Assembly: GCA_024275915.1 (NCBI GenBank)
Contig: JAJRYG010000090.1
Span: forward strand, 16,589-80,588
Origin: Gammaproteobacteria bacterium
GTDB taxonomy: Bacteria; Pseudomonadota; Gammaproteobacteria; UBA6429; Thiohalophilaceae
DNA length: 64,000 nt
Direction: 5' to 3'
The notes under the pieces were generated by a model, which worked only from the letters and a program-made list of their open reading frames with translations, was not told the origin of the DNA and did not search any database. Position 1 is the first letter of the stretch. Each line of letters opens with the position of its first letter. Shown here piece after piece: positions 10,596-19,867 of this stretch. The translations under genes and the position numbers were made by a program.

Positions 10596-11202
10596 GGATT
10601 ATCAGGATCGGGGCTTTTATGGATTCTGGTTTACTGGTGCAGTGGCAGATTTATCGCTTGAGGTGTCTTTAGTGATCCCGGCAGAACCGATTTCAGCAAT
10701 TTCCTTTTTTCACCCCCGGGCATTTGAACAGGCTGTGGGGGATTTCATAACCCAGCAATATGCCAAGATGATTACGTTTGGGCGATCAGACTGGATTGCA
10801 CCAGTAAACTGGAGACCTGTGACAGGTCTGCCTTGTGTGGTAGTAACATTTGATGTATTTCCTGACCATGTGGCTAGTAATGCAGGTTATGTGCGCAGGT
10901 AACTGTTTTTCCCCGTAGACGACAAATATCTGCTGGTTTTTTCATTCTGGTTTGAGCAGCATGTAAATGCATTGCTGGATGAACGTGACCTGCTCGTCGG
11001 TCGTGCCTCCATGGAACAACTGGCAGATGACATTATCAATAGTGTCAGGCTCAAGCTGTCTGCCGAAGCCGAGATGCAGAAAGAAAAAGCCTTGCGGGGT
11101 CTCGATGATCCTTCCCTGATCAAGGAATTTGCACCGATGAAGTGGACGACACCAGAGCTGGATATCGAGTGGCAAACGCATGTAAACCCAATTGTTGCAT
11201 GA
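10585..11202 (+). pseudogene. Unrecognised gene broken by one in-frame TAA, truncated at both ends by repeats
   Basis: A single reading frame runs from about 10585 to 11202 except for TAA at 10900-10902. Before it the product reads to VASNAGYVRR, and after it continues LFFPVDDKYLLVFSFWFEQ with no change of frame. Replacing one codon would give about 205 residues. The 5' end (TTG or GTG, no ribosome site) overlaps a dispersed repeat. The 3' end (THVNPIVA) is encoded by the terminal repeat of the MITE-like element, so the native ends are probably lost. I do not recognise the family; the composition is that of a soluble cytoplasmic protein. Most likely a pseudogene. Confidence 0.7.
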
Positions 11203-11373
11203 ATTTTTGGATGCAGGGGCGTTTATGACAGTATTTTCAGGGTCGAGCACAGGTTTTTCAAACCGCAGCATAGCCCGGCCTATGTGAGGATGGGAAAAAA
11301 CGAGTACGGCACTGAAAATGCTGTCATGGAAGGAGCTACGCTATCCTGCGCCAAAATTCATGCAACGATTGGG
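11187..11373 (+). mobile_element. MITE-like palindromic element, copy 1
   Basis: About 187 bases with terminal inverted repeats CCCAATTGTTGCAT / ATGCAACGATTGGG. The element is related to 57041-57229 (same orientation) and 61277-61467 (inverted). It encodes no transposase. Much of the left half is complementary to the right half (for example CAGTATTTTCAG against CTGAAAATGCTG), so the strand can fold into one long hairpin. The sequence TAAA occurs directly on both sides and may be a target duplication. Its left end supplies the final codons of the upstream pseudogene. Confidence 0.8.
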
Positions 11374-11763
11374 TAAAGTTCTATGATGAATTGAGTAAGT
11401 CAGGTTAGTTCACCGCTTGTTCAATCTGGACGTATCCATCAGGCATATTGGTTTGCCTGCGTTGCCCATGTTATTTGAACACGAAAAACATGAGGCAGCT
11501 GCTCTACAGATTTCGCTACCCCGGGAAGACGGTGATCCCCGTGGCCGTTCCTTGCCCTTGGCCGGACCATGGTCACGGAGATCGACGGCACCCGCCTGAA
11601 CTTAACAGGATGTTGAAAAAGTCCAGGGTGGGATTTTTTTCAATATCCTGTTGAAGGGTTGCCAGTTGCTGTGAAGGCAGATCATTGAAAGTATAGAAAC
11701 GATGAGTAGTGTACCCGTGTTTGAAAAGGCCAGAGTGCTCGTTTTTGGACACGGACCTAAGGA
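11374..11763. other. Gene-free stretch with a hairpin repeat
   Basis: No convincing gene. Short frames here lack ribosome sites and family features. The only structured part is the 11604-11652 hairpin: AACAGGATGTTGAAAAA pairs with TTTTTTTCAATATCCTGTT, one member of the dispersed repeat family. Confidence 0.6.
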
Positions 11764-11769
11764 TAAAAA

Positions 11770-11799
11770 CAGGGTTGGCATTGTATAGTGCCAACCCTG
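11770..11799 (-). terminator. Intrinsic terminator for the Met-rich gene
   Basis: On the minus strand CAGGGTTGGCA pairs with TGCCAACCCTG across an eight-base loop and is followed by GTTTTTATCC. It begins 11 bases after the stop codon of the gene to the right. Confidence 0.85.
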
Positions 11800-11810
11800 T
11801 TGGTCAGGAA

Positions 11811-12377
11811 TTACTGCATCTGGCTCATGTTCATGCCTTTGCCTTTCATCTTCTTGGGCATGTCATTGAGTTTTTTCTTCTGGTCAGAACTCAGGGAGTT
11901 GTAGAATTTCTTGCCGGCCCTGGCGGTGGCAAGCATTTTTTCGCCGTGGTCCTGCATCATCTTCAGACGTTGTTCAAAGCTCATGCTGGACATCATCTGC
12001 ATCATGCCGCCCATCATCATGCCACCCTGGCCCTGCATGTTGCCCATCTGGCCGCCTTGCATGCCCTGATGGCCCTGCATGTTGCCCATCTGGCTACCTT
12101 TCATGTTTTTCATCATGGCCTGCCTGTTCTTCATCATTTCCTGCATCATGGCCTGTTTCTGTCTGGCAAAGGCATCAAAGGCTTTTTCCTGTTCGGCATT
12201 GAGTTTGAGTTCGGATTTCATCATTTTCATGCGATCTTCCATCATCTTCTGCATCTGAGCGGGGTCACCCATCATTCCCTGGCTGGCCTGGTTACCATGG
12301 TGGTGCTGGCTGGCAAAGGCCAGGCTGCTGGCAAGAAAGCTTGCTGCAATAATTCCGGTTTTGATCGATGTTTTCAT
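11811..12377 (-). CDS. Met-rich Spy/CpxP-like periplasmic protein
   Basis: I chose the ATG at 12377 because AAGGA lies nine bases before it and the product then begins with a clean signal peptide (MKTSIKTGIIAASFLASSLAFA). The mature protein is about 166 residues with roughly 36 methionines plus a His cluster (HHH) at its start. It has an LTxxQ-like helical pattern (KLNAEQEKAF, and SLSSDQKKKL near the end), which is the Spy/CpxP feature. In the middle the segment QMGNMQG occurs twice within Gly/Gln/Met repeats. Spy/CpxP proteins are periplasmic chaperones or stress sensors. The Met and His content would also suit copper or silver binding, which is inference. No two-component genes are adjacent. 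Confidence 0.7.
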   Translation of the reverse strand: MKTSIKTGIIAASFLASSLAFASQHHHGNQASQGMMGDPAQMQKMMEDRMKMMKSELKLNAEQEKAFDAFARQKQAMMQEMMKNRQAMMKNMKGSQMGNMQGHQGMQGGQMGNMQGQGGMMMGGMMQMMSSMSFEQRLKMMQDHGEKMLATARAGKKFYNSLSSDQKKKLNDMPKKMKGKGMNMSQMQ

Positions 12378-12598
12378 AGTTTGGATCCTTGTTTGTTGAT
12401 TATTAGACACGTTACAGATATAAGTCCAGGCTGGACTCGTCATCATGACCGATGGACAAGTTATAGCGTATTTGGTTTTCCATTACTCTTGTGTTGTCGT
12501 CGATTTAACGAAACAGGCGTAAATTTCAGACTTTAGAATTGGCATGGACTGTAGTGCTTTTAATGATCAGGAACGGCAAGGGATATTTGGGCAAAGGT

Positions 12599-12669
12599 AC
12601 AGGATGAAGGCGGTGCTTCCCTGCACCGCACACAGGCTGTCGAATAACGGCGTTTTTCAACAGCCTGTT
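12599..12669. repeat. Dispersed CAGG(A/C)TGTTGAAAAA repeat, long form, copy 2 (inverted)
   Basis: Ends in TTTTTCAACAGCCTGTT and contains CCCTGCACCG and CACAGGCTG tracts matching the reverse complement of 8226-8300. It lies between the Met-rich gene and dctM. It may act as the dctM transcript end, since a T-run reads leftwards. The rest of 12378-12689 shows no gene. Confidence 0.75.
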
Positions 12670-12689
12670 AACCGTGGTTTTGCTGTGAT

Positions 12690-14078
12690 TCAGTTGCCAT
12701 AGAGCAGTTTTGGCAGCCAGGTGGCCAGTACCGGCCACATTGCCAGCATGCCGAGCATGGAAACCTGGATGAGAATGTAGGGCATGACACCCTTGTAGAT
12801 GGCGCGGGTGGTGACCTCGGGCGGTGCCACGCCACGCAGGTAGAACAGGGCAAAGCCGAACGGCGGGGTGAGGAAGGAGGTTTGCAGATTGATGGCGATC
12901 ATCACCCCCAGCCACACGGGATCCAGCCCCATGGTCAGCAGGATGGGCGCGACGATGGGCACGACGACGAAGGTGATTTCGATGAAGTCGAGGATGAAGC
13001 CAAGCAGGAACATGACCAGCATCACCAGCAGCATGGCACCGAAGACGCCACCGGGCAGATCGGTGAGCAGTTCGCGTACCAGGTCGTCGCCTCCGAAACC
13101 ACGAAACACCAGCGAGAACAGCGAGGCACCGATGAATATCATGAACACCATGCTGCTCACTTCGGTGGTGTTGCGCACCACATGGCGCAGGATGCCCAGG
13201 TTGAACTGGCGCTGACTGATGGCCAGCAGGATGGCGCCCACCGCACCTACAGAGGCCGCCTCGGTGGGCGTGGCGGCACCGGCGATGATGGAGCCAAGCA
13301 CGGCGAAGATCAGCAGCATGGGGGGCAGCAGGGCCTTGAGTACCCGCAGCCAGAGTGTCTTGCGATCGATCTGGCGTTCCTCGGCGGGAATGGCGGGCAC
13401 CTTGGCGGGATGGAAGATGGTGATGGCCAACAGATAGAGCAGGTACAGTCCAACCAGCATCAGGCCGGGGATCAGGGCGCCGGCGAACAGGTCGCCCACG
13501 GAGACGGTTTCCGGCGAGAACAGACCCATGTCAAGCTGCGCCTGCTGGAAGGCAGAGGACAGCACGTCGCCGAGCAGGACCAGGACGATGGAGGGCGGAA
13601 TGATCTGGCCCAGGGTGCCCGAGGCGCAGATGGTGCCGCTGGCAATGGCCGGGTCATAGCCACGGCGCAGCATGGTGGGCAGGGACAGCAGGCCCATGGT
13701 GACCACGGTGGCACCCACGATGCCGGTGCTGGCGGCCAGCAGCATGCCAACAATGGTCACCGAGATCCCGAGGCCACCGCGCAGCGGGCCGAACATCAGG
13801 GCCATGGTGTCCAGCAGCCGGTCGGCCACTTTGGAGCGTTCCAGCATCACACCCATGAAGACGAACAACGGCACGGCAATGAGGGTGACATTGGTCATGA
13901 TGCCGTACAGGCGGTTGGGCAGGGCCAGCAGGAAAGCCTCGTCGAAGCTGCCGGTGAGCACACCGAACAGGGCAAAGACCAGGGCCGTGCCGCCAAGCAC
14001 GAAGGCTACCGGGTAACCGCTGAGCAGCACGATGCCGGCAAAGGCGAACATGATGAGCGGGATCCATTCGGCCATCAT
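12690..14078 (-). CDS. TRAP transporter large permease (DctM family)
   Basis: The 462-residue product is strongly hydrophobic throughout, with about 12 membrane segments as expected for the DctM subunit of a tripartite ATP-independent periplasmic transporter. Features include the N-terminal LLSGYPVAFVLGG, a conserved Gly/Pro-rich central stretch (GATVVTMGLLSLPTMLRRGYDP) and LTPPFGFALFYLRGVAP near the C-terminus. DctM carries the Na+-coupled flux of an organic acid delivered by a periplasmic DctP. The substrate cannot be read from the sequence. The gene overlaps dctQ by four bases, but no DctP gene is present on either side, so this pair must use a distant binding protein. Confidence 0.9.
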   Translation of the reverse strand: MMAEWIPLIMFAFAGIVLLSGYPVAFVLGGTALVFALFGVLTGSFDEAFLLALPNRLYGIMTNVTLIAVPLFVFMGVMLERSKVADRLLDTMALMFGPLRGGLGISVTIVGMLLAASTGIVGATVVTMGLLSLPTMLRRGYDPAIASGTICASGTLGQIIPPSIVLVLLGDVLSSAFQQAQLDMGLFSPETVSVGDLFAGALIPGLMLVGLYLLYLLAITIFHPAKVPAIPAEERQIDRKTLWLRVLKALLPPMLLIFAVLGSIIAGAATPTEAASVGAVGAILLAISQRQFNLGILRHVVRNTTEVSSMVFMIFIGASLFSLVFRGFGGDDLVRELLTDLPGGVFGAMLLVMLVMFLLGFILDFIEITFVVVPIVAPILLTMGLDPVWLGVMIAINLQTSFLTPPFGFALFYLRGVAPPEVTTRAIYKGVMPYILIQVSMLGMLAMWPVLATWLPKLLYGN

Positions 14079-14593
14079 TTCACCTCCCGCTTCGGTGCCA
14101 GCAGGGTGGTCAGGCTGCCCAGCATCCAGGCACTGCCCTGGATCAGCAGCAGGGTGGGCATCACCAGCAGCAGGGACTTGAGCAGGTAGACAGCTTCCAG
14201 TCCACCGGCTTCGCCGGAGCCTTCGTGTACTGCCCAGGCGGCACTGACATAGTCCCAGCTAACCCAGAATATGAAAATGGCGACGGGAAACAGCAACAGC
14301 AGGGTGCCAAACAGATCCACCCAAGCCCGGGATCGGATCGAGAACTTCTGGTAGAAGATGTCCACCCGCACATGCTTGTCACGCTGCAGGGTGAAGGCGG
14401 CGCCAATCATGAAGTTCATGGCATGCAGGTAGATGACAGATTCCTGCAGGGCGATCCAGCCCGTGTCCAGGGTGTAGCGCAGAACCACCACCAGGAAGGT
14501 GATCAGCACCATGGCCAAGCTAAGCCAGGCGATCAGCTGGCCGGTGAAGCGGCTGATGGATTCCAGTTTTTCCTGCAGTGTGGGCATGCTCAT
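14075..14593 (-). CDS. TRAP transporter small permease (DctQ family)
   Basis: A 172-residue protein with four predicted membrane helices (about 17-40, 55-75, 95-118, 135-158), the DctQ pattern. Family landmarks are the LRYTLDTGWIALQE tract after the first helix and the RDKHVRVDIFY sequence before the third, with HVRVD being highly conserved. It pairs with DctM, whose start overlaps its stop. It is first in the two-gene unit, and the 260-base AT-rich region upstream must contain its promoter. DctP would normally be the first gene of such an operon and is absent. Confidence 0.88.
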   Translation of the reverse strand: MSMPTLQEKLESISRFTGQLIAWLSLAMVLITFLVVVLRYTLDTGWIALQESVIYLHAMNFMIGAAFTLQRDKHVRVDIFYQKFSIRSRAWVDLFGTLLLLFPVAIFIFWVSWDYVSAAWAVHEGSGEAGGLEAVYLLKSLLLVMPTLLLIQGSAWMLGSLTTLLAPKREVK

Positions 14594-14657
14594 GGGCGAT
14601 GAAATGATAGTAAGTAACTGCTAACCATTAAAGGCTGATCATCAGCTTTTGCTAAAG

Positions 14658-14864
14658 TTATGCACAGTCCTGAAAAATCAAGGATTTACGTAATAATTTT
14701 GTCAAAAATCTGTCATTGCTCTGTAAAAACAATGTAAGTTGTTGATTAAAAAGGTTGTTAGTGTTTGCTTCTGGTGTTGTGAAGTGCATCACATTCAACC
14801 TGTTCTGCCTGATCTGCCAGCCGGACCCGGCTTTTCCACAAAGTTATCTACAGTGTTATGCACT
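14658..14864. other. Cluster of DnaA-box-like sites in an AT-rich gap
   Basis: Two exact matches to the DnaA-box consensus TTWTNCACA (TTATGCACA at 14658-14666; TTTTCCACA at 14832-14840) and two one-mismatch sites (TTATCTACA at 14844-14852; TTATGCACT at 14856-14864), all in the same orientation. Bases 14685-14760 between them are very A/T rich. The region separates thrB from dctQ. It could be a DnaA-titration or regulatory site; nothing here marks a chromosome origin. Confidence 0.4.
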
Positions 14865-15809
14865 TGCCGGGTTGGATATCAGCGGTGCGCAGGCGATGCG
14901 TTGCTCAAGGATATGCTGGAATACGGTCGGATCCTTGATGTGGGTAAGTTCGCCCTCGCGGGGGAAGTGCTTGTCCTTGAGGCGTGACAACCAGAAACGC
15001 AGGGCCGCGGCACGCAGCATGATCGGCCAGGCGGCCCGCTCGCTCTCATCCAGTGGGCGCTCCTGCTGGTAGGCGTCCATGAATGCCGTCAGGCGTGCCT
15101 CGTCCAGGCGGCCGTCGTCATGGCAGCACCAGTCATTGACGGTGACGGCCACGTCGTAGAGCAGGACATCGTTGCAGGCATAGTAGAAGTCGATGATGCC
15201 GGTCAGGTGGTCATTTACGAACAGGGCATTGTCACGGAACAGATCGGCATGAATAACCCCACGGGGCAGGGTGTCGTGGCTATGCTGTTTCTGGAAGGCC
15301 AGCTCGGCGTCAAGCAAGCGACGTTCCCTGGCGCTGAGCCGGTCGTGTACCTCCCGGGCCGTGACCTGCCACCAGTGGGGACCGCGCTGGTTGCTGCGCT
15401 GGCCGGAAAAGTCTTGGCCAACCACGTGCATGTGTGCCAGGGCGGCGGCCAGTTCGGCGCACTGGCAGGGATTGGGCTGCTCCACGTTGCGCCCGTCCAG
15501 CTTTTGCACCAGGGCCGCCGGCTTGCCCTTGAGCTGGCGCAGGAAGTGGCTATTGTCATCGGCCATTGGGTGGGCGCTGGGCACGTTGTGTTCGGCCAGG
15601 TAGGCCATCAGATCGAGAAAATAGGGCAGCTCGTCGCGGGACAGAGCCTCGAACAGGGTCAGCACATATTCGCCCTGGTCGGTGGTGACGAAATAATTGG
15701 TATTTTCGATGCCCGCGGAGATCCCTTGGAAATCAACGAGTTCGCCAAGCTGGTAATGGCGTAAAAATTCCTCGAGCTCGTGGCGCTCGACACAGGTATA
15801 GACGGACAT
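14856..15809 (-). CDS. thrB: Homoserine kinase (aminoglycoside-phosphotransferase-fold type)
   Basis: Phosphorylates homoserine in threonine synthesis. This is the APH-fold ThrB found in pseudomonads and relatives, not the GHMP-fold enzyme of E. coli. The 317-residue product opens MSVYTCVERHELEEFLRHY and has GIENTNYFVTT near 31-41. The kinase loop is GVIHADLFRDNALF near 190-203 (catalytic His-x-Asp and Asn), followed by the metal-binding IIDFYYAC segment. It is last in a leftward LOG-DUF2782-thrB unit; thrB and DUF2782 beside polA is a conserved arrangement. Confidence 0.93.
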   Translation of the reverse strand: MSVYTCVERHELEEFLRHYQLGELVDFQGISAGIENTNYFVTTDQGEYVLTLFEALSRDELPYFLDLMAYLAEHNVPSAHPMADDNSHFLRQLKGKPAALVQKLDGRNVEQPNPCQCAELAAALAHMHVVGQDFSGQRSNQRGPHWWQVTAREVHDRLSARERRLLDAELAFQKQHSHDTLPRGVIHADLFRDNALFVNDHLTGIIDFYYACNDVLLYDVAVTVNDWCCHDDGRLDEARLTAFMDAYQQERPLDESERAAWPIMLRAAALRFWLSRLKDKHFPREGELTHIKDPTVFQHILEQRIACAPLISNPASA

Positions 15810-15847
15810 AGGTTATGTGATCAGCTTGGGTTCAGAGGGAGGGTGAT

Positions 15848-16231
15848 TTACCATCGAAAGAGAATCCATTGGGCAATGGGGGGATTCTCCAGATTATCGA
15901 ACTGCTGATCAAGTACTCCATCACCGTCGGTGTCGACTATATAATAAGGAACACCGTGGCGTGGCGTGACCTTGATATAACGCAGCTGGCCATTGACCGA
16001 ATATTCTTCAATGGTCTTGTCATCACGCTGGATGATGTTGACTTCCGGCTCGGGCATGGCCTGCTGCTCGTCATCACCGTTGGGCAGGGGGGGGGGCGGG
16101 GTGACGGCTTTTTGACTGGTATCGGTGGAGGATTTGCCGCTGATGAGATCGGGGGGGGCATCAGCACCGGCAGCCAGGACAGACAGGGGCAGAGCCAGCA
16201 GGGACATAAGAAGGGGCAAGTGGCGTAACAT
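15848..16231 (-). CDS. DUF2782 family exported protein
   Basis: I chose the ATG at 16231 because GGAG lies about nine bases upstream and the product then begins with a normal signal peptide (MLRHLPLLMSLLALPLSVLA). The mature protein is about 107 residues: a Pro-rich, low-complexity start, then the DUF2782 core (EEYSVNGQLRYIKVTP). It closes with VDTDGDGVLDQQFDN, a DxDGDG loop of the calcium-binding kind, and ends PPIAQWILFRW. The family is small, gammaproteobacterial and of unknown function, and normally sits beside thrB and polA, as here. Confidence 0.88.
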   Translation of the reverse strand: MLRHLPLLMSLLALPLSVLAAGADAPPDLISGKSSTDTSQKAVTPPPPLPNGDDEQQAMPEPEVNIIQRDDKTIEEYSVNGQLRYIKVTPRHGVPYYIVDTDGDGVLDQQFDNLENPPIAQWILFRW

Positions 16232-16247
16232 GGTCTGACTCCAGAGT

Positions 16248-16967
16248 TTACAAATCCAGTAGAATTTCGGCTTCTTCCGCCGACGGTTCAAAGCCGCGTT
16301 TTTCATAGTGGGCAAAGATGGCGTCTAGTATATCATCGGGTTTGTCCAGAATCTGGATCAGATCCAGATCTTCGGGTGAGATGACCTTTTCCTCCACCAG
16401 GCTGGTTTTGAACCAGTCGATGAGGCCTTTCCAGAAGGGTTCATGCACCAGGATGATGGGGATCTTGCGGGTCTTGCCGGTCTGTACCAAGGTGAGGATT
16501 TCCGCCAGTTCGTCCAGCGTGCCGAAGCCGCCGGGCATCACCACATAGGCGGCGGCATATTTGACGAACATCACCTTGCGGGAAAAGAAATGCCGGAAAG
16601 ACAGGGAGATGTCCTGATAGGGATTGCCCACCTGTTCGTGGGGCAGCTGGATGTTCAGGCCGATGCTGGGTGACTTGCCCTCGAAGGCCCCCTTGTTGGC
16701 CGCTTCCATGATGCCGGGTCCGCCACCGCTGACCACCGAGAAACCGGCATCGGACAGACAGCGAGTGATGTCGACGGTGAGCTGGTAATAGGGGTGATCC
16801 TCCGGAGTGCGGGCCGAGCCGAAGATGCTCACCGAGGGCCGTACCCGCGCCATGCGCTCGAAACCTTCGACGAACTCGGCCATGATCTGGAAGATTTTCC
16901 AGGATTCACGGGTCAGGCGGGTGTCATTGATGGGGTGGAGACCGGGGTGCTGGGACTTGTTGGGCAT
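16248..16967 (-). CDS. LOG-family (TIGR00730) nucleotide phosphoribohydrolase
   Basis: A 239-residue Rossmann protein with the two LOG signatures GGGPGIMEAAN and PGGFGTLDEL. LOG enzymes cleave nucleoside 5'-monophosphates to base and ribose phosphate; plant members release active cytokinins, and bacterial members are often simply AMP or pyrimidine nucleosidases. The start MPNKSQHPG is preferred: upstream in the same frame lies dispersed-repeat DNA, and GGAAAA precedes this ATG. It is divergent from polA and upstream of DUF2782 by only 16 bases. Confidence 0.92.
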   Translation of the reverse strand: MPNKSQHPGLHPINDTRLTRESWKIFQIMAEFVEGFERMARVRPSVSIFGSARTPEDHPYYQLTVDITRCLSDAGFSVVSGGGPGIMEAANKGAFEGKSPSIGLNIQLPHEQVGNPYQDISLSFRHFFSRKVMFVKYAAAYVVMPGGFGTLDELAEILTLVQTGKTRKIPIILVHEPFWKGLIDWFKTSLVEEKVISPEDLDLIQILDKPDDILDAIFAHYEKRGFEPSAEEAEILLDL

Positions 16968-17045
16968 GTTTTTCCAATTTTGTATTGAATGGCTTGGGGA
17001 ATCGGTTTGTATCTGGTGGTCTGTGGAAAAATGCCATGCAGGGAC

Positions 17046-17064
17046 TTTTTTCAACATCCTGTTA
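17046..17064. repeat. Dispersed TTTTTCAACATCCTGTT repeat fragment
   Basis: A 19-base single-arm member of the dispersed family, lying in the divergent LOG/polA promoter gap (16968-17150). Confidence 0.7.
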
Positions 17065-17150
17065 GAATACTAATCCAAATTCACCCGCTGCGCCTGTGCC
17101 AGGGTCATGTTTTTTTGCCGCACGACGCGCCACACCGAAACCAAGCCAAG

Positions 17151-19856
17151 ATGCCAGAAAAATCGACCAGCCCCCTCGTTCTCGTGGACGGATCCTCCTA
17201 CCTGTTCCGTGCCTTCCATGCCATGCCCAGCCTCACCAATTCAAAGGGGGAGCCCACCGGCACCATCTATGGCGTGATCAACATGATCCGCAAGCTGCTC
17301 AAGGACTACCAGCCCGAACACATCGCCGTGGTGTTCGACGCCAAGGGCAAGACCTTCCGCAACGACATGTACGAGGACTACAAGGCCAATCGTCCGCCCA
17401 TGCCCGAGGAACTGGCCGCCCAGATCGAGCCGGTGCACAGAATTGTCCAGGCCATGGGGCTGCCCCTGCTGGTAGTGGACGGGGTGGAGGCGGATGACGT
17501 CATCGGTACCCTGGCCCGTCAGGCCACGGAACAGGGCATCGAAACGGTGATCTCCACCGGCGACAAGGACATGGCCCAGCTGGTCAACGAACATGTCCGG
17601 CTCATCGACACCATGACCGACCGGGTCAGTGACGTCAAAGGGGTGGAAGAAAAGTTCGGCGTACCGCCCGAACTCATCATCGACTACCTGACCCTCATCG
17701 GTGACAAGGTGGACAACATCCCTGGCGTCAACAAGTGCGGGCCCAAGACCGCAGTCAAGTGGCTCAAGCAGTACGGCTCGCTGGACGGGGTCATGGCGCA
17801 TGCCGACGAGATCAAGGGCAAGGTGGGCGAATACCTGCGCGAGGCACTGGAGTGGCTGCCGCTGTCCAAACAGCTCATCACCATCAAGACCGACGTGCCG
17901 CTGGCATTCACGCCCGAAACCCTCAGGCGCAGCGAGCCAGACAAGGAAGCCCTGCGCGATCTGTACCGCCAGTACGAATTCAAGAGCTGGCTGTCGGACA
18001 TCCTCGACCAGCAGGAAAAGCAGGACGCCGGCATGGGTGACTGCAACGACGACAGAAATTACCAGACCCTGTTCACCCAGGCGGAGCTGGCTGCCTGGAT
18101 AGAGCGGCTCAGACAGGCCGAGCTGTTTGCCTTCGACCTGGAAACCACCAGCCTCGACTACATGCAGGCCGAGATCGTCGGCTGCTCCTTTGCGGTGCAG
18201 GCGGGTGAGGCCGCCTATGTGCCATTGGCCCACGACTACGTGGGCGCACCCGAGCAGTTAAAGCTACAAGCCGTGCTCGAACAGCTCAAGCCCCTGCTGG
18301 AAGATCCCGGGCAGGCCAAGCTGGGCCAGAACCTCAAGTACGATGCCAATGTGCTGAGCCTGTACGGCATCCAGATGCGGGGCATCGCCTTCGATACCAT
18401 GCTCGAATCCTATGTGCTGGACACCAACGGCCGCCATGACATGGACACCCTGGCTCTCAAGTACCTGGGCCTCAATACCATTCATTTCGAAGACATCGCC
18501 GGCAAGGGTGCCAGGCAGATCAGCTTCAACCAGATCGACATCGACAGCGCAGGCCCCTACGCCGCCGAGGATGCCGACATCACCCTGCAACTGCACCAGA
18601 CCCTGTGGCCGAAGCTGCAGGAACTGCCGGGCCTGAAGAAGGTCTTTGTCGACATCGAGATGCCCCTGCTGCCGGTGATCGCCCGCATGGAACGCCGCGG
18701 CGTGCGGCTGGATCGTGACATGCTGGAAAAGCAGAGCGGCGAACTGGCCAGGCGCCTGGACGAACTGCAACAACAGGCCTGGGACGAAGCGGGCGAGGAA
18801 TTCAACCTCGGTTCGCCCAAGCAGTTGCAGCTGATCCTGTTCGAAAAGCTGCAACTGCCGGTGATCAGCAAGACCCCCAAGGGCCAGCCCTCCACCGCCG
18901 AGTCGGTACTGCAGGAGCTGGCCCACGACTACCCGTTGCCGCGGATCATTCTCGAACACCGTTCCCTGAGCAAGCTCAAGTCCACCTACACCGACAAGCT
19001 GCCACAGATGATCGATCCGGACACGGGCCGGGTACACACCTCCTACCACCAGGCGGTCACCGCCACCGGCCGCCTGTCCTCCTCCGATCCCAACCTGCAG
19101 AACATCCCGGTGCGCAGCGGTGAGGGACGGCGCATCCGCCAGGCCTTCGTGCCCGAACCCGGCTACCGCATGCTGGCCGCTGACTACTCGCAGATCGAAC
19201 TGCGCATCATGGCCCACCTGTCCGGCGACGAAGGCCTGCTGGCCGCCTTCGCCGAAGGCCGCGACATTCACCGCGCCACCGCCGCCGAGGTCTTCGGCGT
19301 CGAGCTGGACAAGGTCACAAAAGATCAGCGCCGCTCGGCCAAGGCCATCAACTTCGGACTCATCTACGGCATGTCCGCCTTCGGCCTGGCACGGCAACTG
19401 GACATCGGCCGCGCCGAAGCCCAGCAATACGTGGATCTGTATTTTGCCCGTTATCCCGGCGTCAAGGCCTTCATGGAACAGACCAAGGAAAAGGCCCGCG
19501 AACAGGGCTATGTGGAAACCGTGTTCGGCCGCCGCCTGTATCTTCCCGAAATCAACTCGCGCAACGGCATGCGCCGCCAGTATGCCGAACGCACCGCCAT
19601 CAACGCACCCATGCAGGGCACCGCCGCCGACATCATCAAGCGCGCCATGATCAGCTTGGATCGGGCCATCGAAGAACAGCAGCTGGACATCCGCATGATC
19701 ATGCAGGTCCACGACGAACTGGTGTTCGAAGTGGCCAGGGACAAGACCGACGCCGCCAGTGCAATCATCGTCGACAACATGGTCAACGCCGCCGAACTGA
19801 AAGTCCCCCTAGTGGTGGACGTGGGCATCGGCGACAACTGGGACGAGGCACATTGA
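17151..19856 (+). CDS. polA: DNA polymerase I
   Basis: Full-length family A polymerase of 901 residues, used in Okazaki-fragment processing and repair. The 5'-3' exonuclease covers about 1-290 ([15 protein letters not shown] at the start). The proofreading 3'-5' domain retains its DxE pair (Asp329, Glu331 in FDLETTSLD). The polymerase domain has motif [10 protein letters not shown] (Asp678), the O-helix [12 protein letters not shown] and motif [10 protein letters not shown] (His854, Asp855). I prefer this ATG because the sequence upstream in frame is repeat DNA without homology. In many gammaproteobacteria the next gene is engB; here engB is 17.7 kb away. Confidence 0.97.
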   Translation: MPEKSTSPLVLVDGSSYLFRAFHAMPSLTNSKGEPTGTIYGVINMIRKLLKDYQPEHIAVVFDAKGKTFRNDMYEDYKANRPPMPEELAAQIEPVHRIVQAMGLPLLVVDGVEADDVIGTLARQATEQGIETVISTGDKDMAQLVNEHVRLIDTMTDRVSDVKGVEEKFGVPPELIIDYLTLIGDKVDNIPGVNKCGPKTAVKWLKQYGSLDGVMAHADEIKGKVGEYLREALEWLPLSKQLITIKTDVPLAFTPETLRRSEPDKEALRDLYRQYEFKSWLSDILDQQEKQDAGMGDCNDDRNYQTLFTQAELAAWIERLRQAELFAFDLETTSLDYMQAEIVGCSFAVQAGEAAYVPLAHDYVGAPEQLKLQAVLEQLKPLLEDPGQAKLGQNLKYDANVLSLYGIQMRGIAFDTMLESYVLDTNGRHDMDTLALKYLGLNTIHFEDIAGKGARQISFNQIDIDSAGPYAAEDADITLQLHQTLWPKLQELPGLKKVFVDIEMPLLPVIARMERRGVRLDRDMLEKQSGELARRLDELQQQAWDEAGEEFNLGSPKQLQLILFEKLQLPVISKTPKGQPSTAESVLQELAHDYPLPRIILEHRSLSKLKSTYTDKLPQMIDPDTGRVHTSYHQAVTATGRLSSSDPNLQNIPVRSGEGRRIRQAFVPEPGYRMLAADYSQIELRIMAHLSGDEGLLAAFAEGRDIHRATAAEVFGVELDKVTKDQRRSAKAINFGLIYGMSAFGLARQLDIGRAEAQQYVDLYFARYPGVKAFMEQTKEKAREQGYVETVFGRRLYLPEINSRNGMRRQYAERTAINAPMQGTAADIIKRAMISLDRAIEEQQLDIRMIMQVHDELVFEVARDKTDAASAIIVDNMVNAAELKVPLVVDVGIGDNWDEAH

Positions 19857-19867
19857 CGGGAAATTCG

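Noticed and set aside
14856..14864. Chromosome replication origin
   Set aside because: DnaA-like sites alone are not enough; no dnaA, gidA or rpmH nearby and no 13-mer repeats seen.
18264..19712. Long minus-strand frame opposite polA (482 codons)
   Set aside because: Shadow of the polymerase domain; low-complexity Gly/Asp/Val composition and no ribosome site.
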